64,000 nucleotides of DNA from Coffea arabica (Eukaryota; Streptophyta; Magnoliopsida; Gentianales; Rubiaceae), in contig NC_092320.1 in the NCBI RefSeq assembly GCF_036785885.1, positions 17,795,557 through 17,859,556 of the forward strand. Direction: 5' to 3'. The number at the start of each line of letters is the position of its first letter. The first letter of the stretch is position 1. The translations under genes and the position numbers were made by a program. Below, one piece after another: positions 28,630-41,438 of the stretch. Under the pieces are notes generated by a model, which saw only the letters and a program-made list of their open reading frames with translations, did no database searches and had not been told where the DNA came from.

Positions 28630-31294
28630 ATGTCGATGAAGAATCTGTTAAACGTCGATTTAAAGGACTTCGAAATCCCGGCAAAACACCCGTCCGAGGA
28701 AGCTCAGAAAAACTGGAGAAATCTCGTCACTCTGGTCAGAAACAAACGACGGCGGTTTAGATACGGTCCCAACTTCGAGAAACGTACTGAAGCCAAAGAA
28801 CGAATAGAGAAGCTCAGAGTATGTCTTCATCTCTCCCGCTCTTGCTCTGTTTTTTTTTTTTTTTTTTTTTTAAACTCTAAATTCTTTTTTCTCGAAGCAT
28901 CAAGAGGTGACTCCACATCACATGTTATTCTCGCTAGGGAAAAAGTTACCTTATCTTATCATCTCGTAATCTTGGATTCGATTCAGCAATCGACAAAAGT
29001 TGTCAATAATATGACTCTTTTGACGAATCCAAAGTTTCCTAAATTTGTTTTACGCCCTCAACATAATTTTTTTTTTTTTTGGGTTCTCAATAAGAAACTC
29101 TACAGGGACAACAATGTGAAAAGCGAGTCTGGTCAAGTGGTAGAAAAATGTTCGGTGGAATCAAAGCACCTTAGATGCAATTGAATTTTGTTTGCCCATC
29201 TTTTTATTTAGATCCATAAATGGAAAAACGCGTATCGTCTGATATTGAAAAGCGTGCTTTAAGATTTCAATCCTTGACTGCCACCCGGCAGATGCCTTAT
29301 TATTCTGCCGCAACTGTAGCTGCTGAATAATGAGCAACCGTTTTTCGAGTGGGATGGATGGACCCGCTACAATTATTATAGCTTTTGATTCAAAGATATT
29401 TAGTAGTAGTACAATAGTAACTCCTTTAAATTCTCCTTAATTCTTGGAAGATTTTCCCCAAAATTTAGACACATCTCCTCTGACTAACTAGGCCTTGTTT
29501 GCAAAGCAACGTAGTTTTCGTGACCGAAAATTGTTACGTTTTTTATAAATATATTTTTCAATCATATTTTTATCTCATATATATTTTGGGTCTATTATGT
29601 TACCAAAAATCGAAGTTATGTCTAATATCTTTTCTAGTAGTATCCCGACTTTTATTTATAATATTTCATATTAAATTTAAATTTAAAATTTTTGAGGGCA
29701 ATTTTAAAAGTAAATTCATTAACATTATATCATCAACTCACTGTTCTTAAAAAGAAAAAAAACACAAATAATTTGGGACGGAGGGAGTAACTGATAATAT
29801 AACATCGAAAATTTAAAAAAGTTTCGAGATTTTGAATCCAACTCGAGCCCGTAGTACGAGATTCAAAATTCTGACAGCAATTTCATAGTAGAGGTGCTCA
29901 ATTAAATTTGGACGGCAAAAGGAGTGTACGAGATGGAAACTCTTGGTTAGCATAGGGGTTTAAATTTTAGGGTTGATGAGATTGAGCTATCAACAACTTG
30001 TTGGATATTTCAGGGAGCCAGGATGGTACAATCACATGATGCGACTGTAGAATTGTGGCCATAATTCCAACTGTTGTACAATATCAAGTTTGCCCTTTTG
30101 ATAAATCCCATAGCTGTAAAAATTCCTCTAATATGTTTAAAATTTACTATTAGGCAAATTTGGTGATAATTTCACAGATCTGACTTCAGAAATCTTGGCT
30201 TTTATGATCAAGTCTTAGTGGCCCGCCGGCACCTGGTCACATGGCCTGCCATCATCTAATCTAAACCCATTTTGCGTTATTTTATATGGAAATGGTATGG
30301 TAACGCTGTCTGTCGCTGATAAAATTTTTTTTTGGGTCAAACGGCGACATCGACTCCTTTTCGACTCCCATTCCTATTCTAGCTTATTCTAAGGGGGAGA
30401 GGCTTGACTGAGTCAATTGGTTCTACTCCTATTCTAGCTTATTCTGAAGGGAGGGATTCAATTGAGTGAACTCATCGGAACTGAACCATTATCAAACGGG
30501 TGTATGGTATGAATTTTTGGAGAAGTCATATATATATAGTAACACAGTAATAGAAAGTAAGATCTGAACCCTTAATTTTCCATCCATCAAGACTTAAAAA
30601 AGTCTCTCTGGCGGTTGCCAATAGCTTTTGGGCGGTTGGTTAGAAAGATGCGTTGAATGTACTAGTTGCTACATTTCTAAACAACAGATGGGATCTCTGG
30701 GTAGGAATAAATAATCCCACTTTTTTTTTTTAAATTTTTTTAAGTCCTAGTGGTATAGTCCTGCAAAAACAACAGCCTTATTGGCACAGTCAATTTACTT
30801 TAAAATACAAAAATAAAATCAAGAAATGGGTCCCAGCCACTGGAGACGAATTTATTTTTGTACTTGATTAACCTTTATTTTGTCAAAAGATGTTGTTGAT
30901 TTTCCTCCCTCAGTCGAGCCAATAATCAAGTGCTTTGCTTTTCTACGTGGGGACCTGAGCGCAAAGCTCAAATACTCACCGTTAATAGATGTACCTACCC
31001 TTTTTGGGCGTGTGGATATGATCGTTATAGCTGTCCAATTCCTCTGGCCACTACTTGTACACAGGGATTTTGGGATGGAATTTCTAGGGTTTAATAAATG
31101 TCAAATTTCAAAAAAAAAAAAAAAAAATTTCTTTTCAAATTCTCCCACTTTTCCAGTGATTTTTCAAAATCAATTTCTTGGGTTTGATAGATTTCAAATT
31201 TCAAAATCTATCTTAGATAATAACTTGGGTTCTTTAAATTTATTCTTCACCATATCAGTTTTGTTTTTTGTTATGGACTATTAATCAAAGCTGA

Positions 31295-31325
<31 letters not shown>

Positions 31326-34300
31326 TGGAGGTCCTTGTTCTTTTCATAAAATTGAGATTTATTGGGAAAAAAGTGGAGGAAGATTAAGAACTGTCTCTGG
31401 AGATTAAAAAGTTGATATCAAATGGGATTCTTGAATACTTATCGGTTACTCTACAGAAGCCAAGGTGAATGAAAAGGATATCTGAAGTGATATATATTTT
31501 ACCCTTTTGTGACATCTTCCTAGTGTTCACAAGCAATATATTGTTGGTTAGCAGTGTTATTGATATGGTTGGTTAGCAGTGTTATTGATATTGTTGGTTA
31601 GCAGTGTTTGGCAATGGAAAGATTAGGTGGGGATGCTGCAATCACAATTATACATTTCAATATCACATTTGATTGGAAAGGGTGGTAAGATATATACGTG
31701 CAAATCATTCTAAAGGAACAGGACAACAAACTCTTAAGTAGTGATAATCTATGAAACTTCCTAGCAACTTCTGCTGACAATTACTTGTTCCTTACGGCAT
31801 TCAAGGACACAAAAGTACATAACTATATTCAAGTACACAAAAGTACAGAACTATAGTCAAGTATACAAAAGGACATAAATAAAATAATAGGTGAGAAACC
31901 AACTACCTCTGAAATAGTTGGCTACCACATGTCTTATAAGGTAGAAGGTCAAAGGTTCAAACCTTATTTCTCATCAAAGTTGCTACTTAATGTGGCTTCT
32001 CTTAGATCTATATGGGTCCGTATAGTCCGATGGTGGTTCAATTCCTACTGATTTTCTATGATCCTATTGGATCACCCTCCTAAAATAGGTTAAAATAAGA
32101 GTAAGATGGTATAAATAATAACAATTAACAAAAAAAAAAAAAAGAATAATAGGCGATAGAGATGGAGGGGGGACAAAATCATGTACGGTATTGTATTGAT
32201 TCTTTGATTTGAAAGAGATATGGTCCCAATCCTTATTCTTCACTAAGCACAGCTAAAACTGGCAGTCTCGTCACCGTATCTTGGATCCATTTTATACTTA
32301 ATCTTGGGTCCGGTGATGTCTAAATATGTTGCACCAAGCTTATGACTAAGAAAAGAACAGAAAAAAAAAAAAGAAAAAAGATTATGTTTGCCTTCTCTGC
32401 CATTGTTCAAATGTTTGTTTTAATTATAACTTCAGCACGACTTTCAAGTATGTAATCTTTCTCAAAAACTCATGCTCTAGAAAAATGAAAAATTTTATGG
32501 ACAATAGTTTGTATATATGGAGAAGGAAGAAGATGTAGTTGACAAGTTCGTGCTCTCGGACGCTATCAGAATTTTGCATAAAAATAATAAATGAATGAGA
32601 GATGTATGTTTTTTGCATTCACGTGTGTATTACTTCTGGGAATTAGATCTGACATGAATTAAAAGAGTTAAGACTGAGAATTTTTTTGAAGTATATGAAG
32701 GAAGAAATTTCACCCGAAGAAAAAGTAAGTTCTCAAAAGCACTCTTGACATATAGTGACAAAGAGTATATAGAAGGAGAATATAAGATGTACTCTCAATT
32801 TTGTTAATAATTGGGACCTTAGTAGTCGACTACTGGAGTAAATCATGGGATCAGTGGGTTACTTTTGACAGAAAGGTATAGAGTGCCTAGTTCTTCCAGA
32901 TGAACATTAAGTTGGTTTGGTTTCTCATTTCCATAAGTACTGCAAACTAGAGTAAATTCTGAAACTATGATGTATCTTTATCAGCGAGTCTGGATTTTCC
33001 TTTCTTTGGTTTATTTAATTCTTGAGTTGTAAATAATATTCAGCAATGTAAACAAATTGAACATCATGTAATTTGGGTTAAGAAAAAAAATCCTTTGGTC
33101 TGAGGATATTCTCTACTCTGGAATTTGGAACCAGTATGTTACCAACTATTAAGGATTTACTCCACCCAGGATTTGGATTTCTTGTTTACTTGGAACTCTT
33201 CATGTCCGTAACCTGATGCTTTTGGTTAATTAACCAAAGTATTCACTTCTAGCAGCCAATGTAGAATTTTGGTAAAGCCTTGTTCACGAAATTATGAAGT
33301 GTTTTCATCAATCGAGAAAAGCCGTACTTGGGCTTGCTGCTCTTTTTTTTTTTGGCCAAACTTTTTCTCTTCAAAAAATATTGAGTTCAGCAGCAGAATG
33401 TTCTTGAAAAGTTTCTAGTCTCTTACATTAGCTTATGATTTCTGTCTTCATTTTTAGTACTTAATCAAGTGCCTTGTGTACCACCTCTCCAGGAAAAGAT
33501 ACGGATTGGTTTTGTGGCTTATATGGCAGCACTCAAATTTATTGATGGTACTATTCTGCTCAAATTATTGTTTGACTTAATTTAACTTCAAGATGGTCCA
33601 AGTTGATTATCTTTATGTTGCTTTTGACTCGTGAAACTGTTTTCGTTTTTGTGCAGCTGTTGAACATGCAAAAGACAAGTTACCTCCAAAGAGAGAGGAA
33701 GACACCGTTGATGAAGATCTAGAAGTAGAACTCCAAAAGAACCTATCAGAAGAGGCTAGAGTTGCAGGATTTCAAATTCACCCTGATGTACTTGCAACAA
33801 TTGTTGGTGCATTTGAGATCAAGACCTTGAGAAAACTAAAAGGAGTTGAAGGACTTGCAATAAGATTAAATGTGTCTTTGAGTGAAGGCGTGAAATCAAA
33901 TGACATTCCTCTCAGACAAAAGGTATATGGGCCCAACACTTACACTGAGAAACCTTCGAAAAGCTTTTGGCTGTTCGTGTGGGAGGCTTTGCATGACTTA
34001 ACACTTGTCATCCTTATGGTTTGTGCTGTGGTCTCCATAGGTGTTGGACTTGCGACCGAGGGGTGGCCAAAAGGCATGTATGATGGTCTAGGAATTATAC
34101 TTAGTATCTTTTTAGTTGTTATTGTCACGGCTATGAGTGACTACAAGCAATCTTTGCAGTTCAAAGATTTGGACAGAGAAAAGAAAAAGATATTTATTCA
34201 GGTAACTAGAGATGGATCTAGGCAGAAAGTTTCCATTTATGACTTGGTTGTTGGTGATGTTGCTCATTTATCCATTGGAGACCAAGTTCCAGCTGATGGA

Positions 34301-37300
34301 GTTTTTGTGTCAGGATATAGCTTGTTGATTGATCAGTCAAGCTTGTCTGGTGAGAGTGTACCTATAAACGTACATGGAAAAAAACCTTTTCTTTTGGCGG
34401 GAACCAAAGTACAAGATGGGTCAGGAAAGATGCTTGTGACTACTGTTGGCATGAGAACTGAGTGGGGTAAGTTGATGGAAACTTTGAATGAAGGTGGAGA
34501 AGATGAGACCCCATTACAGGTGAAGTTGAATGGTGTTGCCACAATTATAGGTAAAATTGGACTCGGATTTGCGGTGGTAACTTTTTTGGTGTTGCTGGTC
34601 AGATTTCTGGTGGAGAAAGGAATTCACCACGAATTCACGAAATGGTACTCTAGTGATGCCCTGACACTTTTAAATTATTTCGCAACAGCAGTAACTATTA
34701 TTGTTGTTGCAGTTCCAGAAGGGCTACCCCTAGCTGTAACGTTGAGTCTTGCATTTGCAATGAAGAAGTTGATGGATGACAGGGCGCTAGTGAGACATCT
34801 TTCTGCATGTGAAACAATGGGTTCTGCTACTTGCATTTGCACTGATAAAACTGGCACGTTAACAACAAACCATATGGTTGTTAATAAGATGTGGACATTT
34901 GGTAAAGATAAAGAGATACAAACAAACGGACAGATAGCTGCTATCAACTCAGGGATATCTGGGCATGCATTAACTGTTCTTTTGCAGGCAATATTTTATA
35001 ATACAAGTGCTGAAGTAGTAACCGATAAAAATAAAAAGAAATCTATCTTGGGTACGCCCACGGAGTCAGCAATATTAGAATATGGAGTGCGCATGGGTGG
35101 TGATTTTGATGATCAACGGCGAGATTCCAAGTTCTTGAAAGTTGAACCTTTCAATTCAGAAAGGAAAAAGATGTCTGTGTTGGTGGCCCTTCCAGGTGGC
35201 AACACACGAGCATTTTGTAAAGGTGCATCTGAAATAGTACTAAAAATGTGTGACAAGATTATTGATGGCAATGGTGAACCAATTGATTTGACCGAAGAGA
35301 TAGCAGGCGCTGTTATGGATGTCATCAATGGATTTGCCTGTGAAGCTTTGCGTACGCTTTCTTTGGCTTTCAAGGACATCAGCAACGGTTATACTGAAAA
35401 CGGCATTCCTGATAGTGGCTATACATTAATTGCAATTGTTGGAATTAAGGATCCTGTTCGCCCAGGGGTTGAGGATGCAGTGAAAACATGCTTAAAAGCA
35501 GGAATTATGGTGCGAATGGTTACTGGTGATAATATCAACACTGCTAAAGCCATAGCTAAAGAGTGTGGCATACTTACTGATGACGGGATTGCTATTGAGG
35601 GTCCAGAATTCCGCCGCAAATCTCCTGATGAGATGAGGCGAATAATTCCTAGAATTCAGGTCTGCTATCAATAGCTTTTATGAGTAGATACACATATAGT
35701 GTAGATTGCTGATATTCTTTGATAATTTATTTGTTATTTAGGTTATGGCTCGATCATCTCCAACAGACAAACACGTGCTAGTAAAGAATTTGAGAGGCAT
35801 GTTTAGAGAGGTTGTGGCAGTTACTGGTGACGGGACTAATGATGCTCCCGCTCTGCATGAGGCAGACATAGGACTTGCTATGGGTATAGCTGGAACAGAG
35901 GTTTGTCAATACCTTTTTAACTTGGCTTTCAAGTAAATACATATTGACCATGACATCAGGCATTTAACTGTCACATGATGTTCTTGAAATCCTACCGAGA
36001 GCATTACATCAAGAATTTCCTATTTCACATACGACATCATTTACGTACAGGGTGCATTTGTGGTATCTCATACAGGCTTCATTTTGAATATTAGCTCTAA
36101 TGTAGACTTTTTCCTTTGCATGGTCCATAATTTTCTAAAGATGTCACAAGGCAATACAACTCCAGCTTAGTATGAAAAGTCAAAAAACACATCGAAGTCT
36201 TTGTAATTGATCCAACGAATTGAATTCTGTGTTAATTTGCTATTTTGTATGTTAAACTACATTGCTTGTGTCTGAGTATATGAAATTTTATACCCAACTG
36301 AGTTCTTTAGAGTTTTCTTTGCTGGCCTCCAAGAAAATTTGAAAGACGGTAAGGTAAAATGGAAAATAAGTTGAAATAATAATAAGTAATTCCAAACCTC
36401 ATATATAGCAGATGTTCATTCACTCTCTGTTTTGAAAGTGATATGAGTCAAATTGCACGTCTTCTTTTGTAGTCCAATCCCTTTCTATTGTTTCTTATCA
36501 TTGTCAAATTTATTCTCGTCAGGTTGCAAAGGAAAGTGCTGATGTGATTGTGATGGATGACAATTTTGCAACAATTGTGAATGTAGCTAAATGGGGACGC
36601 GCTGTCTATATTAACATTCAAAAATTTGTGCAGTTTCAATTAACTGTTAATATTGTTGCTCTAATGATCAACTTTCTTTCTGCTTGCGTCTCAGGTTTTC
36701 CTCTCTCTTTCCTTGATATATTCTAAGTAGGTGATAATTTTTATCTCATGCCCTTGTACCATGATCAGTATACCCTTTTTCGGTGTATATCAGGGTCTGC
36801 TCCTCTTACTGCTGTGCAATTGCTCTGGGTCAACCTGATAATGGATACTTTAGGGGCACTGGCGCTGGCAACAGAACCACCCCATGAAGGACTAATGAAC
36901 AGACCTCCCGTGGGAAGGGATGTTGGTTTCATTACCAAGACCATGTGGAGGAATATTGCTGGGCAGAGTATTTATCAGTTGGCTGTCCTGCTCTCATTCA
37001 ATTTTGCGGGGAAGCAAATCTTAGGACTCGAAGGTTCAGATGCTACAAGAATTCTTAATACTTTTATCTTCAACACCTTTGTGTTCTGCCAGGTATTCAG
37101 TTAACCTTTTCTATGAGTTTGTGCAAAATTTTGCTTTAATGTGCATCTGCAGTCCTTATCGTTTTTAAAGTAGTTTATGAATGTGTACAAATGCAAGGAG
37201 AACTTATTTCTTTCCGGGCCAGGAATGTGGCAGAACTTGGTGTCAAAAACTTGTTTTCAAATGATTGTGAGCTAACTCTTCATCCTCAGCTAACACCCAT

Positions 37301-37626
37301 ACATTTTTTTTTCTTTGTTCTTTTAGGTCTTTAATGAAATAAACAGCCGAGATATGGAGAAGATCAACGTTTTCCAAGGAATGTTTGGTAGTTGGATATT
37401 TCTTGTTATAATTGTCGCCACGGTTGTATTCCAAGTGATTATAGTTGAATTCCTGGGGACCTTTGCAAGCACAATTCCACTGAGCTGGCAGCTATGGTTA
37501 CTAAGCATTTTAATCGGGGCAGTGAGTTTGCCGATTGCAGTTGTTCTAAAGTTCATCCCTGTTGAAGGAGAAACTAAGCACCATGATGGCTATGACCGAC
37601 TCCCAGGTGGTCCAGACCAGGCGTAG
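28630..37626 (+). CDS. ACA11: Autoinhibited P2B-type Ca2+-ATPase, ACA4/ACA11 type
   Basis: Coding exons read 28630-28818, 33493-33547, 33657-35659, 35742-35900, 36523-36694, 36794-37092 and 37327-37626, joining in frame to about 1058 aa, close to family length. The product pumps Ca2+ out of the cytosol using ATP and is activated by calmodulin binding to its N-terminus. Visible parts: calmodulin-binding autoinhibitory segment, residues 25-50 (Trp29 and the basic RNKRRRFRY run); membrane pairs around 150-200 and 395-450; A-domain SGES 312-315; PEGL 435-438 in the ion-binding helix; phosphorylated Asp478 in DKTGT; KGASE nucleotide-binding motif; TGDGTND 777-783; final membrane helices and a [11 protein letters not shown] tail. 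The tail and N-terminus favour the ACA4/ACA11 clade, which in Arabidopsis is vacuolar; location here is inferred. All key residues are intact. The gene symbol marks the clade, not proven orthology. Intron 1 is 4.7 kb and carries SINEs. Confidence 0.93.
30325..30645 (-). mobile_element. Decayed SINE in ACA intron 1, - strand
   Basis: The T run at 30325-30333 is the tail. Reading the - strand, an A-box-like TTGGCAACCGCCAGAGAG and a B-box-like GGGTTCAGATC occur in the 5' half, in the same order and spacing as the 27430 and 31895 elements. A direct repeat of TATTCTAGCTTATTCT occurs inside (about 30374 and 30427). Limits are approximate. Confidence 0.5.
31293..31319. repeat. (CT)n microsatellite in ACA intron 1
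   Basis: An uninterrupted dinucleotide run of about 13 CT units. Confidence 0.95.
31535..31870. repeat. Two adjacent ~29-bp minisatellites in ACA intron 1
   Basis: TTGGTTAGCAGTGTTATTGA recurs at about 29-30 bp spacing three times between 31540 and 31610. A second set based on CAAGTACACAAAAGTACA recurs about three times between 31800 and 31870. Both are non-coding. Confidence 0.75.
31895..32144 (+). mobile_element. tRNA-derived SINE in ACA intron 1, + strand
   Basis: It carries an A-box-like AGTTGGCTACCACATG, a B-box GGTTCAAACC at about 31950, and an A run ending near 32143. A 12-bp target duplication with one mismatch flanks it: AATAATAGGTGA at 31883-31894 and AATAATAGGCGA at 32145-32156. 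It lies in the same orientation as the ACA gene. Confidence 0.8.
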
Positions 37627-37750
37627 AGGAGAGAAGAAACCCATGCTTTTGCATCAGAGAGCCCAATGGAGAAAAAGGATGATTCACTTGTTCCACAATA
37701 ACCACCACTGCAATTTACTGGATTACCAAGTTTTGCAAGTTTTATTTTTC

Positions 37751-37756
37751 AATAAA
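37751..37756 (+). terminator. Polyadenylation signal of the ACA gene
   Basis: AATAAA lies 125 bp past the stop codon, within a T-rich 3' UTR, at the usual distance for a plant 3' end. Confidence 0.55.
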
Positions 37757-39600
37757 GAACAGTTCATTGCATAGGTCGAAGGTGGCGACTACAGGAACAG
37801 AAGATGCAACATTCTAACCTCCTTTACCCACTTCGAGCTCTTAGAGAGCTGGTTTCTCAAAGGAAATGGTAATCTTCACCCCCTTCCCCTTTTACAGATC
37901 CAATTGTTGTCAGCAATTACAGCTAGAAAATTTTTGTTTATGACACTCAGTATCACATTATATTAATCTTGAATGTTAGCCACCTGATCCTCCTATAAGA
38001 TGGCACTCAGAGGAGATCGAAAGATAGAAACTAAGTGTAAAGAAAACCCCGGGGAGGGGGGGGGGGGGAAGGGGCTGAAATCGTTTTGCTTATTGGATGG
38101 TTTTTGTGGGTGGTGTTTGGTAGGGGGGAGAAGGGATGGTGGAGGATGTTCAAATTTTTGCTCCTATTTCATGAATGTGCAAAGGCCTTTACTTCCTTCA
38201 GTTAGAGAGGCCAAAATGTTACTCCATTAGCCATCCTTCTCGATCGGTTTTCGACCTTGTCTATATGGTTATGGTAGTTTTGCTCTGATTAATCATAGCA
38301 AAGCTGAATTTCCAGTTGAGGGACGATTATACGAATGTGTGAAATTTTCCTCATTTCTGCTGTATCGCCAAAAGTTTAAAAAGTAGTGAAACCTTCATTT
38401 TGTTGTTTGGATTTCAGACTCTTTCATGTTAATGATTCGAAAGTTTTAAAATGTTCTCTCATTTCTTCCAACTTCCATAAAGCTCGTAAAAGTTTTCCGA
38501 ATATGTGATGGTGAAGTGAAGGTACGAGTGGCACTAAAAACAAAATTAAATTAGATTGAGGAACAAATAGTGTGTTAGTTTTTGGGTGGAAGTATTTGAA
38601 CAGAAATTCAGTTTCTTGTTATATATTTCAGTTGATTTAAAAGTAACAAGTGAAGAGATGGAGTTTTTTTGCCAAAATAACATTCTTGCTAAAAAATATT
38701 CCTGATATGATTCACTTTCAAATTTTATTCCCATAATGATATTATTGTTGTCATCTAGTTATCCTGATTGCCATTTTCTAAATATATCAAACCTATTGCA
38801 TATGTTTTAAAAAAAAATTAATACAAAAATTGCAATGAAATTGTAAGCTATTACAAAAATTTCAAGACTATCATATTTGTTTATACTATCCTTCCTACTC
38901 CTCGAAAAGATAAGAAAATAATTTTCATTTGTCTTGAAATTATCAACTAGAGAAGAATATTTTTTAGATGCTATTAATATAAATATTAGTTTCTTATAAT
39001 TACGTTTAACAAGAGCAAGATGTAGAAAGAAAAAATGCGGGAAGGCTTAGAGAGAAAATGAAGAAGATATTAGATGGAAAGAGAAATGAAGGGTGTTTCT
39101 ATTTCCATCTTGATACATATGCAGCTTAAGTGACAAAAAAAAAAAAGAATTATAAAGGTAATAAATTTTAAAATTAGATTACTTTGAGGATATGTTTTGG
39201 AAAAAGAGTTATTTTGGCAATAAATTCAAAGAGATGCGTGTCAACCAGTAATTATCCTCTTTTTGGGTTGGAAATATGTCGTAAAAGTAGAGCGACATCA
39301 AATTAGACAAACTAGAAAAACTAGTGTATGTCGCCAAAACCAATGTAACGCTTCTCAAAACCATTGTTTACAGAAGTACATATGTAGTCATCTGGATTTG
39401 GGGTGGGAATGGTCATCAGATTGACTATTCCCAAGCGGTCATCTCACAAACAGAAACGAAAGCCGAGAAATGAACCATGTCAGAAGGCTTTCAGCAATCC
39501 CAAAACGACGTCGTTTTAGGAAGTGAGAAGTGAAAAAAAAATTTTATAGACGTATTTGGGGTAACGACAATTTACGGAAGATCAGCATCTTTAGTAAGCA
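37757..39600. other. Intergenic stretch between ACA and the Ulp1-like remnant
   Basis: No gene supported. It includes a G-rich run at 38050-38075 and otherwise unique AT-rich DNA. A self-complementary AAAACGACGTCGTTTT lies at about 39500-39515 and could belong to the promoter of the unit that follows. Confidence 0.35.
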
Positions 39601-41438
39601 TCCTCCCGCCCAAAACGAAAGATTGAAAATGAAGAGTCGCACTTAGACTCCCTTCCAAACCAAACGAGAGCAATTGCTGAAATTTACAACTGCTTGCAAA
39701 AAGCTACGAGAGGAGAAATAACAGAGAAAAAGAGGAAATTGGCCAACACTCTCCAACGTGACATTGCAAAAAGTTGTGAAGGTGCGCATTATTGAAGGAA
39801 AATCACAACAAGGAGAAGCAAGAAGTGGTGGAGCTGTGGACAAATTTTTGGTGATTTGGGTTTATTAAAAGAAAAAGAAAGGTGAACCCAAATTTGAAGA
39901 GTGGAAGATCGTGGGATCCGGAGTAGTGAACGGCCGCAAATCAGTCAGGTAAAACAATTTTGAGTCCTAGGATGATATAGTACTATGCATGTAATTTGAT
40001 AAAAAAGTGGAAGGACCTTACTTGTGGATGTTATTGGCCTACAGTATGATGATTGCTTAGAGGGATATCACTATTTCACAATTTTGTGTATAGTAATTAA
40101 TAAGTACAGCGTAATAGGAGTATTATGTGTTAGTCTTTGAGCATCGAAACAGGAGAGTGGGAAAGGAGGGGGAAATCTTGCGGCACAACTGCTTGAGAAA
40201 ATGTGTGCATGGGTTTGGGAGTTCGTAGGTGTAAAAAATAGGTGTAGATTATAATTAGTATGTGGTAAGTAGATAGTACAATGTGTTGAGTGTATCATAC
40301 ACTGTTACATTCGTTGTTATGCATAAACATAAAACATGGAGAACTAATGCATGTTGTGGATTAACAGGAACAGGACAGAAACAGAATAGAAATGTTAGTT
40401 TGAAATTGGGATGTCATATTTGGGTCTTTATTGGTGTATGTTTATTGTATTAGTTTGTGTGCATGAACACAGTGTTCGATAATTGTTACATGTTGTGGTT
40501 TAACAGGTACAGAGAAATAACAGAATTCAAATGTTTTGTACTCAGTTGTGCGTCTCATATTTTATACTACATTGATGTATGATTATTGGTTTAGTTGCAT
40601 AAAGAGAGACAAGTTTTTAGATTGGAAGTGAATAAGTATGAAAGTAGGTTATAAGTTGACAATGTGAGGCGGAAGGAATAACAAATCGTGAAGTGTGGCA
40701 TAGTCAGTGTGGAAAAACAGTTACGAATCTTGCTATTTATTGTACGTGCACATCATGTTGGATAATTGTTCCACGTAGTTATTCAGTAGTGACAGTAGTA
40801 GAAGTGTTCTGTAAAATTGGTTGAACATACTTTGAAATTGTTCCACGGGCTTGTTACTTAATTCATATTGTTGAATAGGGTGATACATAAAGGAGAAGGT
40901 GATTGCATCGAACTTGATGAGTAGGAGAATAGATTATAAAATGACTAAATGAGGCATAATTAACCAGAAACTTTGGTATTGAGGCAAACAAATTGTGAAA
41001 AGAAAGATTACTAGTGCAGCAATTGTTGTGGTTGGACATCATTTTTGATAGTTGTTACACATAGTAGGTCAGAAGTTACAGTAATAAAACTGATCTGTAA
41101 AATTCCATGAAGATATTATAAATTTGGTTGCCCCCTATTTCTACTGCATTGGTATTGTACAATAGCATGATAAGTAGAAGAAGAAGTTGATTCTAAGTAC
41201 AATCTGATAGGTAGAACAATAGATTATGTAGATTAATGATAGTTGGAATAAATAACAAACTGTGAAAAATGACTTATTCAGTGTGAAAAAAATGCTTCAA
41301 GTTGTACTATAACTAGTGTGACTAATATTTGATGCTCATATATTATGTTTAACATTACTTCATGATATGTTATGTCTGTAGCTAGAAATAAAATTTTGGA
41401 ACTGAAGTGCAATTTGTTTGTTAAAAACATTAGTTTAC

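Noticed and set aside
28800..33510. Apparent repeated EKLR/EKIR at the ACA exon 1-2 junction as a splice error
   Set aside because: Alignment from memory with ACA4 keeps length and frame with both segments, so the junction is accepted.
35660..35741. Stop shortly after 35660 as a truncation of the ACA protein
   Set aside because: It lies in an intron; GT at 35660 and AG at 35740-35741 restore the frame into the family sequence.
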